Part shown: piece by piece, positions 1 to 6,074 of the stretch
Layout of the letters: every line of letters starts with the position of its first letter
Numbering within the stretch: position 1 is the first letter of the stretch
Source: Hyphomicrobiales bacterium
GTDB taxonomy: Bacteria > Pseudomonadota > Alphaproteobacteria > Rhizobiales > Hyphomicrobiaceae
Reading direction: 5' to 3'
NCBI GenBank assembly: GCA_017304275.1
Contig: JAFKKW010000204.1
Location: 1-16,133 of the forward strand
Length of the DNA stretch: 16,133 bases
Program-made: the position numbers and the translations under genes
Notes under the pieces: generated by a model
Database searches by the model: none
What the model saw: the letters and a program-made list of their open reading frames with translations, nothing else
What the model was told of the DNA's origin: nothing

Positions 1-66
1 CCTCTCCCCGGCGGGGAGAGGCCGACTTCCGAGCATCGCGAGGAAGGCGGGTGAGGGGGAGGAGCC
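1..66. repeat. REP-like nested palindromic intergenic repeat
   Basis: CCTCTCCCC (1-9) is followed after three bases by its exact reverse complement GGGGAGAGG (13-21). A second small inverted pair, CTTCC (26-30) and GGAAG (42-46), lies inside the next segment, and a third G-rich copy (GTGAGGGGGAGG, 51-62) could compete for pairing with 1-9. This layout of clamp, inner stem and 'GGTGAGGGG' is the pattern of short palindromic repeats often seen between genes in rhizobial and related genomes; that parallel is from memory. The element lies just downstream of the minus-strand hydrolase and may also stop its transcription. It may extend past the left edge. Confidence 0.7.
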
Positions 67-90
67 GATTCCGGCTAAGTCGGAAACACT

Positions 91-951
91 CTAGATGCCG
101 GTGTGTCCAGCCTTGAGAAAGGGAAGGACATGACCCAACCACTCGTCGGGTGCATCCTGCGGGATCCAGTGCGAGGCGCCTTCTACGCGGATAAGGCGAG
201 CGTTCGGGATCTCCGATGCCAATCGGACACCATCGGATATCGGCTGCCAAGGATCATCGACGCCCCAGACCAACAGTGTGTCTGCGGAAATCTGCTTGTG
301 CCGCGGCGCCAGCATCGTGGTGTGACTGGTATTTAGTCCCGATGCATTCCGGATCATGCTTATCTTGCCGGCTTCCGTGACGTAGGGCGCAACAATCCCG
401 TCAAGGAACTCATCGGTTAGTCGATCGGCACGGCTCAAGCCGTCCTTGAACCCACTGAGGAGAAAATTACGAATCTCCGCGGTGGACTTATGTTTCCACG
501 CTGGATTTGCGATTTGGATCATGTCGTCAATTGGCCAGCTGTCATAGGCGACGATATTTGACAGCACGAGCTTGTTCACGCGATCCGGGTTTTCGATCGC
601 CATCATAAGCGCCACGCCCCCACCGGTGTCGTGACCGATAAGCGACGCAGAGTCCAAATCGAGTTGATCCATGAGCGCAAGCACCATGGCTTTTTGCGCC
701 ACAAGTGAACGATCGAACAGATCGCGCTGGTCGGACATTCCATGACCGAGGAAGTCTGGAGCGATGACGCGGTTCTGGCGCGCGAGCGCGTCTATGACGT
801 CATGGTACAGGTACGACCAGGTTGGAATCCCATGCATGAGAATGACAGGGGCGCCGTGCCCGACATCTGTATACGCGATCTGCACGGGAACGACGGCCGC
901 CTGGCTGAGTTCGACCCGCTTCTGGCGTGCTGCGAAAGTCTGGTAATTCAT
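91..951 (-). CDS. Alpha/beta hydrolase with Asp nucleophile (haloalkane dehalogenase / epoxide hydrolase-like)
   Basis: This is a soluble alpha/beta-fold hydrolase of 286 residues from the chosen start (291 from the ATG at 966). Numbered from that longer form, it shows the oxyanion-hole motif HGIPTW (45-50), the nucleophile elbow GHDTGG with Asp113, a likely acid in WGVDDPW (Asp237 or Asp238) and the catalytic base in GASHW (His266). An Asp nucleophile is typical of haloalkane dehalogenases, haloacetate dehalogenases and epoxide hydrolases rather than esterases. However, the residues that normally hold halide in haloalkane dehalogenases, the Asn of HGNP and the Trp after the nucleophile, are Ile and Thr here, so the substrate is unknown. 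I prefer the ATG at 951 because GGAG lies nine bases before it; the ATG at 966 has no such site. The base composition is poorer in GC than the core genes, and the gene sits 59 bp or more downstream of the tetR-type gene, which probably controls it. Confidence 0.85.
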   Translation of the reverse strand: MNYQTFAARQKRVELSQAAVVPVQIAYTDVGHGAPVILMHGIPTWSYLYHDVIDALARQNRVIAPDFLGHGMSDQRDLFDRSLVAQKAMVLALMDQLDLDSASLIGHDTGGGVALMMAIENPDRVNKLVLSNIVAYDSWPIDDMIQIANPAWKHKSTAEIRNFLLSGFKDGLSRADRLTDEFLDGIVAPYVTEAGKISMIRNASGLNTSHTTMLAPRHKQISADTLLVWGVDDPWQPISDGVRLASEIPNARLIRVEGASHWIPQDAPDEWLGHVLPFLKAGHTGI

Positions 952-965
952 CCGTGTTGTCTCCA

Positions 966-987
966 TTTATGATCATTCGATAATAAA
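966..987 (-). promoter_or_regulatory. Putative TetR operator over the hydrolase promoter
   Basis: This is a 22-bp imperfect dyad reading TTTAT-N9-ATAATAAA on the plus strand; its nine-base arms match at eight of nine positions around a four-base centre. On the minus strand it contains TATTAT (985-980), a good -10 box, but the matching -35 is weak (GTGGGA near 1008-1003). A start of transcription near 973 would leave the GGAG at 964-961 in the leader, which supports the ATG at 951. The same TTTAT and ATAATAAA ends at the same spacing occur before the neighbouring TetR gene, so I infer binding by that repressor. Confidence 0.5.
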
Positions 988-1025
988 ATAGTCGGCCAGT
1001 AGTCCCACGCGACGGGGCGCGACGC

Positions 1026-1628
1026 TTATCGGGCAAGTATTGAGGTGAGAGCGCCGAAGGCGAGTTTTGCAGACCCCGCTGAACCCTTTGCACGGCTATG
1101 AAGCATGGCGCCGTCGCCGAGCGTCACAATCATGCGGGCAAGCGCTTTAGGATCTGCCTTCGTAGAAATCTCGCCCGACTTCTGTGCCGCAACGATCGCT
1201 TCGAAGAACGCGGCAACAAGCTTGCGATCGGCTTGCTCGATGACGTCGGCGATTGCGCGATCTTCGCGCCCAAGTTCCCCCGTCGTGTTGACCATCAAGC
1301 ATCCCTGATCGACCTCACGACTGGCATCCTCCAGCCACAAGGCCAAGGCGTTTTGAATTGCGGCGAATGCAGGTCGCCGGCGGTCCTTGAGGCATTGCAC
1401 GACCCGATCCACGCGCGATTTCGAGTAGTGCCGCAAGACAGCGAGAAAAAAGCTATGCTTGTCTCCGAACGCATAGCGCAGGCTTTGCGCATGCATTCCG
1501 GTAGCTTCTTCCAGCATTTTGAATGTGGTGTTGCCATAGCCGTTGGCCCAGAAGACTCTCATCGCCTGGGTGAGAGCCTCTTCAGGATCGAAAGAACGCG
1601 GCCGGCCGGGGTATCGCTTAGGCTCCAT
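1026..1628 (-). CDS. TetR/AcrR-family transcriptional repressor
   Basis: This 200-residue protein has the length and layout of the TetR family. The N-terminal DNA-binding domain spans about residues 8-60, from GRPRSFDPEEAL through the helix-turn-helix around 34-53, ending in TGMHAQSLRYAFGDK, which matches the usual TGxxxGSLYxxFxSK. The C-terminal ligand and dimer domain contains GCLMVNTTGEL, a motif I associate with the AcuR/NemR-like branch, so a small reactive or organic ligand is plausible but unproven. It is first in a two-gene minus-strand unit with the downstream hydrolase, and similar dyads precede both genes, suggesting self-repression and control of the hydrolase. There is no Shine-Dalgarno sequence before the ATG, and the predicted transcription start coincides with the start codon, so the mRNA may be leaderless. 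GC is low, as in the hydrolase. Confidence 0.9.
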   Translation of the reverse strand: MEPKRYPGRPRSFDPEEALTQAMRVFWANGYGNTTFKMLEEATGMHAQSLRYAFGDKHSFFLAVLRHYSKSRVDRVVQCLKDRRRPAFAAIQNALALWLEDASREVDQGCLMVNTTGELGREDRAIADVIEQADRKLVAAFFEAIVAAQKSGEISTKADPKALARMIVTLGDGAMLHSRAKGSAGSAKLAFGALTSILAR

Positions 1629-1634
1629 GGCCTA

Positions 1635-1663
1635 TTTATTTATGACGAATAATAAACTGTCAA
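1635..1663 (-). promoter_or_regulatory. Promoter of the TetR gene with overlapping operator
   Basis: On the minus strand there is a perfect TTGACA (1663-1658), a 17-base spacer and AATAAA (1640-1635, four of six to TATAAT). The predicted transcription start, about seven bases on, falls at 1628, the first base of the TetR start codon. The spacer and -10 box are exactly filled by a 22-bp A/T-rich dyad (1635-1656) reading TTTAT-N9-ATAATAAA on the plus strand, with perfect TTTATT/AATAAA ends. It shares these ends with the dyad before the hydrolase. An operator in this place would block RNA polymerase, as is usual for self-repressed tetR genes. Confidence 0.55.
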
Positions 1664-1677
1664 GATCGTCTCGAAGA

Positions 1678-1724
1678 ATGCCCCGGCGCGGCGCAGCAAT
1701 CATTCGCACCGCGAGCCGGGGCAT
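1678..1724 (-). terminator. Hairpin downstream of the 169-residue protein gene
   Basis: ATGCCCCGGC (1678-1687) and GCCGGGGCAT (1715-1724) are exact reverse complements over ten bases, and four further pairs form inside after a two-base bulge. The hairpin starts 16 bases past the stop codon of the minus-strand gene at 1741. On that strand it is followed by TCTTCG, only a poor U-tract, so it may be a weak terminator or an mRNA-stabilising structure rather than a classical intrinsic terminator. Confidence 0.5.
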
Positions 1725-1740
1725 GTCCGCTGCCGGCGTC

Positions 1741-2250
1741 CTAGATCTTGCGGCTGTCGTAGGCCCAATGCAGCAGCGCCTGACGCTGGCGTCTGCGGCA
1801 GAAGATATCGCCACGCTCGCAGTTGCGCTCGATCTGCCGGACGTGGCGGCGCATGGCTTTCCATCGCCCGATCTGGCGTGCGTCCTCGTCCGGTAGGCGG
1901 CGGCCCATGTAATAGCGGCAGTACCATTGAAACCAGCCGCGCGGATCGTCGGCATGGATCCAGCCCTTTCGCCGCCATTCGGACAAGGGCTGGCTCGCAT
2001 CGACGCCGAAGAGGTTGAGCGTCGGGTCCTTTCCATCGGGTGAGAGCTTGGCCCGGGCGAACCAGCTCCTGGGAAACTCGCTCCCGCAATCGGTCATGTA
2101 CTTGCCGCCGAAAACGCCGAGGCGGAGCATTTCGGCGGGCGTCAGATCCGGCCGGAACTCGGGATCGAACCCGCGGCCGGGAGGCTGGGTGAGGTGATAT
2201 CGGTAATTGCGCTGCATGCGGTCGTTGACCGTGACGGTTCTCGGTTTCAC
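1741..2250 (-). CDS. Conserved protein of unknown function, 169 residues
   Basis: I recognise this as a conserved alphaproteobacterial-type protein without an assigned function, and I cannot name a domain. It is basic and rich in aromatic residues, with a Trp/Tyr cluster GWFQWYCRYYMG (about 105-116), four cysteines (55, 111, 144, 151) and a C-terminus ending HWAYDSRKI. No signal peptide or membrane helix is visible, so it is probably cytoplasmic. The cysteines are too scattered to claim a metal site. The start is a GTG at 2250, preceded by AAGGA seven bases upstream; starting there keeps the KPRTVTVNDRMQ beginning that I recall from relatives, whereas the internal ATG at 2217 would remove it. 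GC is typical of the core genome, unlike the TetR/hydrolase pair just downstream. It is divergent from the Tae4-like gene across a 231-bp gap. Confidence 0.8.
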   Translation of the reverse strand: MKPRTVTVNDRMQRNYRYHLTQPPGRGFDPEFRPDLTPAEMLRLGVFGGKYMTDCGSEFPRSWFARAKLSPDGKDPTLNLFGVDASQPLSEWRRKGWIHADDPRGWFQWYCRYYMGRRLPDEDARQIGRWKAMRRHVRQIERNCERGDIFCRRRQRQALLHWAYDSRKI

Positions 2251-2378
2251 ATGCGCGTCCTTGGCCCGGATTGCAGGTCCTGAGTACCACGACCCGCGAC
2301 GTTGCGGGCGCTACGGGATCGTCCGACCACGGGAAGTCACACGCCGGCTTGGAAATGGCGGCCGCCGGCTCCCCCATC

Positions 2379-2407
2379 TGGCCAACCTCATTGTCGCCGC
2401 CTATAGT
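2379..2407 (+). promoter_or_regulatory. Possible sigma70-type promoter of the Tae4-like gene
   Basis: TGGCCA (2379-2384, four of six to TTGACA), a 17-base spacer and TATAGT (2402-2407, five of six to TATAAT) lie in the 231-bp gap between the divergent genes. A start near 2414 would give a leader of about 68 bases. This is a single-site consensus match in GC-rich DNA and is only suggestive. I saw no comparable promoter for the minus-strand gene in the same gap. Confidence 0.35.
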
Positions 2408-2481
2408 CCGTGGCGCGCTGACCGGGAGCGTCCGGGAGCACCGGCCGCGCAGACGGGCGGATCGATGTAGGGAAGCGTTTC

Positions 2482-3027
2482 ATGATTGAATTCAAGGATC
2501 TGTGGCGCGGGCATCCGATCAACGAGAGCGTGACGACGCCATGCATCGCGCCTCACAATCTGACCAACCTCGAAGGTAAGCAGGTTCTGCTCGGCTTCCC
2601 CGTCTTCGCCAACCAGTGCGCCATCCGCATGGGCGTCGCCCTGCGCCGTGCTGGCGTGCAGCCCTCCCAGCTCTCGGGCATCTCGCACTGCTCGGTGCAC
2701 CCGCGTGACGAGATGCACTTCATCAACGCCAGCCAGCTCGCCAACGGCATCGCGCGGGCAAGCATCGCCGGCATCGGTCCCACCGAGAAGTACATCGGCG
2801 CCGACGCGGCGGAGTTCTACCCGAAGATCTTCGGCCGCACGGGCATCATCTATATCCAGGACTACTGGCGCCGCTCGAGCGACTCCGGCCGCCCGACCGG
2901 CGATCATATCGATGTCTGGAACGGCTACCGCTCGTCGGCGAAATGGCTGATGGAGTGGTTCTCGTGGCTCGGCTACTACTCGAACTATGCCGGCGCAGGC
3001 GAGATCTGGTTCTGGGAAGTGAAGTAG
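2482..3027 (+). CDS. Tae4-family peptidoglycan amidase (type VI secretion amidase effector 4-like)
   Basis: This 181-residue protein matches the Tae4 fold of NlpC/P60-like DL-endopeptidases, which cut peptidoglycan stem peptides between D-Glu and meso-diaminopimelate in the periplasm of target cells. Visible hallmarks are the N-terminal DLWR, the nucleophile motif NQCAIRMGVAL with Cys46, RTGIIYIQDYW (119-129) and the catalytic His of GDHIDVWNG (His142, with Asp144 as possible third residue). The length fits the family. There is no signal peptide, as expected for a secreted type VI effector, but no other type VI gene lies in the window, so its delivery route is unknown. AGGGA eight bases before the ATG supports the start. 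The next gene, 71 bp on, encodes a small membrane protein, not a recognisable Tai4 immunity protein. A housekeeping or domesticated role cannot be excluded. Confidence 0.85.
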   Translation: MIEFKDLWRGHPINESVTTPCIAPHNLTNLEGKQVLLGFPVFANQCAIRMGVALRRAGVQPSQLSGISHCSVHPRDEMHFINASQLANGIARASIAGIGPTEKYIGADAAEFYPKIFGRTGIIYIQDYWRRSSDSGRPTGDHIDVWNGYRSSAKWLMEWFSWLGYYSNYAGAGEIWFWEVK

Positions 3028-3098
3028 GAAGCCCTACGCCGCACCCGGTCAGGTGCGCGCACGGGTTTCAATCTAAGCGAAGGCTGCCGGAGGTTGGA

Positions 3099-3326
3099 AT
3101 GCGCTATTTCGTTGCCATCATTTTCGCGATCGCGGGCGCCGCGCTGGCCATGCACTTCCTGAGCGGCCCCGTCGCCGACTGGGCGGCACTGCAATTCAAG
3201 TTCGAGAGCTCGGACGAGGCCGAGAACGTCAACCAGCTCGCGTTCATGGTGGTTAACCTCGCCGGCCTGATCGTGGGCTGGACCATCGGCTGGATGATCG
3301 GCGGGCCCCTGCGCGGAGCGCGCTAA
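3099..3326 (+). CDS. Small two-helix membrane protein, 75 residues
   Basis: I do not recognise a named family. The sequence predicts two membrane helices, about residues 3-22 and 47-69, with an acidic loop (FKFESSDEAEN, 33-43) between them and basic residues at both ends (MR and RGAR). By the positive-inside rule both termini face the cytoplasm and the loop faces the periplasm. The start is set by GGAGG five bases before the ATG. It lies 71 bp downstream of the Tae4-like amidase on the same strand, so it could be an immunity or accessory factor acting in the periplasm. Known Tai4 immunity proteins are longer, periplasmic and of different architecture, so this is only a guess; it may simply be an unrelated inner-membrane protein. 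Confidence 0.7.
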   Translation: MRYFVAIIFAIAGAALAMHFLSGPVADWAALQFKFESSDEAENVNQLAFMVVNLAGLIVGWTIGWMIGGPLRGAR

Positions 3327-3352
3327 AAAGAAGGAATGGCGGAGCGCGCTAA
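3313..3352 (+). repeat. 14-bp direct repeat spanning a stop codon
   Basis: GCGGAGCGCGCTAA occurs at 3313-3326, forming the last codons and stop of the small membrane protein gene, and again at 3339-3352 in the spacer. The copies are exact and start 26 bases apart. This looks like a small tandem duplication of the gene end or slippage; no function is evident. Confidence 0.6.
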
Positions 3353-3494
3353 GACTAACGAATGGCAGGCGCCGCGACCCTTGCCCGGCGGAAGCACCTG
3401 CCGGGGCTGGGATGGTCGCAGCGACACGGATCGACCTTGACCCCGCCGCCGGGGAGCCTCAAGTACAGCCGTCGAATGGCTCCATAGGCGGACA

Positions 3495-4508
3495 ATGACG
3501 GATCGCGTGAGCGAGCGGGTTGAAACGATCGAGGTCGCCGAGCGCGAGGCCGGCATGCGCCTCGACCGCTGGTTCCGCGTGCATTTCCCCGAGATCACCC
3601 ACGGCTACCTGCAGAAGCTACTGCGTTCGGGTCAGGTGCGCGTGAACGCCAAGCGCGTCGAGGCCAATGCACGCCTCGAAGGCGGCGACCAGATCCGCGT
3701 GCCGAAAGCGGCCCGCACGCCGCGCGAGGGTAGTCCCGCCGCCAAGAAGGCCGCCTCGCCGTCCGCCTCGAAGGCCGACCGCGAGTGGATCGAGAGCATG
3801 ATCCTGTTCGAGGACGACGATGTGCTCGTGCTCAACAAGCCGTTCGGCATCGCCGTGCAGGGAGGCACCGGGACGCGCCGCCACATCGACGGCATCCTGG
3901 CCGGCATGGCCGACCGCTTCGGCGATCGCCCGCGCCTCGTGCATCGTCTCGATCGCGACACGACCGGCGTGCTGCTGGTTGCCAAGCATCGCGCGGCGGC
4001 CGCCAAGCTCGGCCGCATCTTCCAGACGCGGTCGGCTGCGAAAACGTACTGGGCGCTGGTCAAGGGCGTGCCGAAGCCGCCGCAAGGCAAGGTGGAGGCC
4101 GCCCTCGTCAAAGGCTCCGGACCCGAGGGCGACCGCGTCCGCAAGGCGCGTCCCGGCGAGCAGAAGGAGGCCATGCACGCCACCACGCATTATTCGGTGG
4201 TCGACCGCGTGGCGCACAAGGCCGCCTGGCTGTCGCTGAAGCCGGTCACCGGCCGCCAGCACCAGCTCCGCGCCCATATGGAGATCATCGGGCACCCGAT
4301 CGTCGGCGACAACAAATACGAGGGCGGCATGGACCTGCCGGCCGAGAACATCGAGCCGAAGCTGCATCTGCACGCGCGCCGCCTCATCATCCCTCATCCC
4401 GCTGGCAAGGCGAAGATCGACGTTTCCGCCCCGCTGCCTCCGCACATGCTGGTCACGTGGGATCTGCTCGGGCTCGATCCGCGTCGCTTCGACAAGGACG
4501 ATGGATGA
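3495..4508 (+). CDS. rluC: RluA/RluC-family 23S rRNA pseudouridine synthase
   Basis: This enzyme of 337 residues isomerises specific uridines to pseudouridine in RNA, most likely 23S rRNA. It has an N-terminal S4 RNA-binding domain (about 20-66, MRLDRWFRVHF... to GGDQIRV), a charged Ala/Lys linker (70-100) and the RluA catalytic domain. The catalytic Asp153 lies in HRLDRDTTG (150-158). Other family motifs are VLNKPFGIAVQGG (112-124) and GRQHQLRAH (253-261). The HRLDRD variant and the S4 domain resemble RluC more than RluD, but the exact target uridines cannot be read from the sequence. The stop codon overlaps the next start as ATGA (4505-4508), so the three genes here are probably translated in a coupled way. 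The Shine-Dalgarno sequence is weak (AGGCGG). Confidence 0.92.
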   Translation: MTDRVSERVETIEVAEREAGMRLDRWFRVHFPEITHGYLQKLLRSGQVRVNAKRVEANARLEGGDQIRVPKAARTPREGSPAAKKAASPSASKADREWIESMILFEDDDVLVLNKPFGIAVQGGTGTRRHIDGILAGMADRFGDRPRLVHRLDRDTTGVLLVAKHRAAAAKLGRIFQTRSAAKTYWALVKGVPKPPQGKVEAALVKGSGPEGDRVRKARPGEQKEAMHATTHYSVVDRVAHKAAWLSLKPVTGRQHQLRAHMEIIGHPIVGDNKYEGGMDLPAENIEPKLHLHARRLIIPHPAGKAKIDVSAPLPPHMLVTWDLLGLDPRRFDKDDG

Positions 4509-5200
4509 CCGCAACAGCCCCGAAGCTCGTCATCTTCGATTGCGACGGCACGCTGGTCGACAGCCAGCACGCTATCGTCGCAGCCATGGGCGACGCCTTT
4601 CTGTCGGAAGGGTTGACCGTTCCGTCGCGTGAGCGCGTGATCGGCGTCGTCGGCTTGTCGCTCGATATCGCCATCGCGCGCCTCGTTCCGGCAGGAAGCG
4701 ATCTCCCGCTCGTCGATCGTCTGTCGGACGCCTACAAGGCGGCGTTCGCCGCGCGCCGCCGCCGGCCGGATCATCTCGAGCCTCTGTACGACGGCGTACG
4801 AGAGACGTTGCAGCGTCTCGCAGCTCGCGACGACGTCGTCCTCGGTATCGCCACCGGCAAGTCCCGCCGCGGCGTCGATGCCGTGCTGGCGCGGGAGGAT
4901 CTGGCGAGCCTCTTCGACACCATCCAGACCGCCGACACGCATCCCTCGAAACCGCATCCCTCGATGGTGTTTGCGGCCATGGACGAAACCGGCGCGATTC
5001 CGGCCGACACAGTGGTGATCGGCGATACCACCTACGACATCGAGATGGCATTGGGTGCCGGTGCCTCATCGATCGGCGTGAGCTGGGGCTATCACCCGAG
5101 CGAGGCGCTTCAGGCAGCAGGGGCGCATCACGTCTCCGACGATTGCGCCGCGCTCGAGCTGGCCCTCGAGCAGATGATGTTCCGGCGGCTCACGGCATGA
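4505..5200 (+). CDS. HAD-superfamily hydrolase (Gph/phosphoglycolate phosphatase-like)
   Basis: This 231-residue phosphatase of HAD subfamily IA has all four catalytic motifs: FDCDGTLVD with Asp12 and Asp14, Thr117 in GIATGKS, Lys149 in SKPHPSM and Asp174/Asp178 in IGDTTYDIEMA. A cap domain of about 65 residues (20-95) sits between motifs I and II. Substrates of this branch are small phosphorylated metabolites such as phosphoglycolate; the specificity is not readable. The start is the ATG overlapping the stop of the pseudouridine synthase (ATGA), and its own stop overlaps the ATP12 start in the same way. In my recollection this gene travels with the RluA and ATP12 genes in related alphaproteobacteria, which suggests operon conservation more than a shared pathway. 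Confidence 0.92.
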   Translation: MTATAPKLVIFDCDGTLVDSQHAIVAAMGDAFLSEGLTVPSRERVIGVVGLSLDIAIARLVPAGSDLPLVDRLSDAYKAAFAARRRRPDHLEPLYDGVRETLQRLAARDDVVLGIATGKSRRGVDAVLAREDLASLFDTIQTADTHPSKPHPSMVFAAMDETGAIPADTVVIGDTTYDIEMALGAGASSIGVSWGYHPSEALQAAGAHHVSDDCAALELALEQMMFRRLTA

Positions 5201-5976
5201 CGCGCGACGGCGACAGCGCGAACGGCAAGCCGGGTGCGCCGAAGATCCCTGCCAAGGATACATTGCGCCCGCTGCCGAAGCGGTTCTATAAGCACGCCGC
5301 CGTCGAGCAGCGCGGAGGCGGATTCGCCGTCACGCTCGATGGCCGCGGGATCTGCACGCCCGGCAAGCGCGAGGTGGTCGTGCCCACCGCCGATTTCGCA
5401 GCCGCCTTGGCAGCTGAGTGGGACGCGCAGGGCGAGCATGTCGACCCTCGCACCATGCCGCTGACCCGCATCGTCAACTCGGCCATCGACGCGGTCGAGA
5501 CGCGCAAACGCGAGGTGGTCGACGACATCGCGGCTTTCGCCGGCAGCGACCTCGTCTGCTACCGCGCCGAGAGTCCCGATGCCCTGGTCCGGCGCCAGGC
5601 TGACGCCTGGAATCCGGTTCTCGCCTGGGCCAAGCGGGAGCTGGGCGCGGCGTTCGAGCTACGCGCCGGCCTGATGCCGATCGACCAGCCGCCGGAAGCC
5701 CTGGATGCGGTCCGCCGCAAGCTCGCGGATCTCGACGCCTTGAGCCTCTCTGCGCTCCATGTGCTGACAACCATCAGCGGTTCGGCGCTGCTCGCCATCG
5801 CCCACTGGCAGGGCGAGCTCTCGGCAGACGAGGCGTGGCGCGCCTCCACCGTCGACGAGACCTGGCAGCGCGAGCAATGGGGACACGACGTCGAGGCCGA
5901 GGCGCATGCGGCGCGGCGGCGCGCCGAGTTCGACGCCGCCAGCCGCTGCCTCGACTATCTTCGCTCCCGGGGATAA
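5197..5976 (+). CDS. ATP12-family F1-ATPase assembly chaperone
   Basis: At 259 residues this matches the ATP12 family, which in mitochondria binds the free alpha subunit of F1 ATP synthase until it joins beta; the bacterial members, largely alphaproteobacterial, are inferred to do the same in the cytoplasm. Family motifs in order are KRFYK (28-32), LDGRGICTPGKRE (47-59), MPLTRIVNSAID (87-98), DLVCYRAESPDALVRRQ (118-134), WNPVLAW (138-144) and the C-terminal WQREQWGHDVEAEA (223-236). The start is the ATG within ATGA shared with the HAD gene stop, giving coupled translation. It is the last gene of the unit; the 98 bp beyond it before the convergent gene hold only weak hairpins. No ATP synthase genes are nearby. 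Confidence 0.93.
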   Translation: MTRDGDSANGKPGAPKIPAKDTLRPLPKRFYKHAAVEQRGGGFAVTLDGRGICTPGKREVVVPTADFAAALAAEWDAQGEHVDPRTMPLTRIVNSAIDAVETRKREVVDDIAAFAGSDLVCYRAESPDALVRRQADAWNPVLAWAKRELGAAFELRAGLMPIDQPPEALDAVRRKLADLDALSLSALHVLTTISGSALLAIAHWQGELSADEAWRASTVDETWQREQWGHDVEAEAHAARRRAEFDAASRCLDYLRSRG

Positions 5977-6074
5977 GCGGACGCGCGCGTCATTTGGATC
6001 CGCTAAGTCATAAATCGCTGCCACGGCGTCTCAAGCGGTGCTGGCCGATCATTCCATAACAAAGCCGCGCTCGT

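Noticed and set aside
69..85. TTCCG-N7-CGGAA hairpin just after the hydrolase stop
   Set aside because: Five pairs without a T-run are too weak to call a separate terminator; the adjacent palindromic repeat is the stronger structure.
3336..3440. Short plus-strand frame of about 34 codons after the small membrane protein
   Set aside because: GAAGG lies only one base before the ATG, too close to act as a ribosome-binding site, and the frame consists of the 14-bp duplication plus spacer sequence.
3785..4504. Upstream extension of the HAD phosphatase frame
   Set aside because: It overlaps the pseudouridine synthase in another frame and is Arg/Pro-rich; the ATG in the ATGA overlap gives the normal HAD N-terminus.
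5976..6004. AGCGGA/TCCGCT hairpin with GACGCGCGCGTC inside, after the ATP12 gene
   Set aside because: The stem is only six pairs with a long loop and there is no T-run, so I do not call it a terminator.
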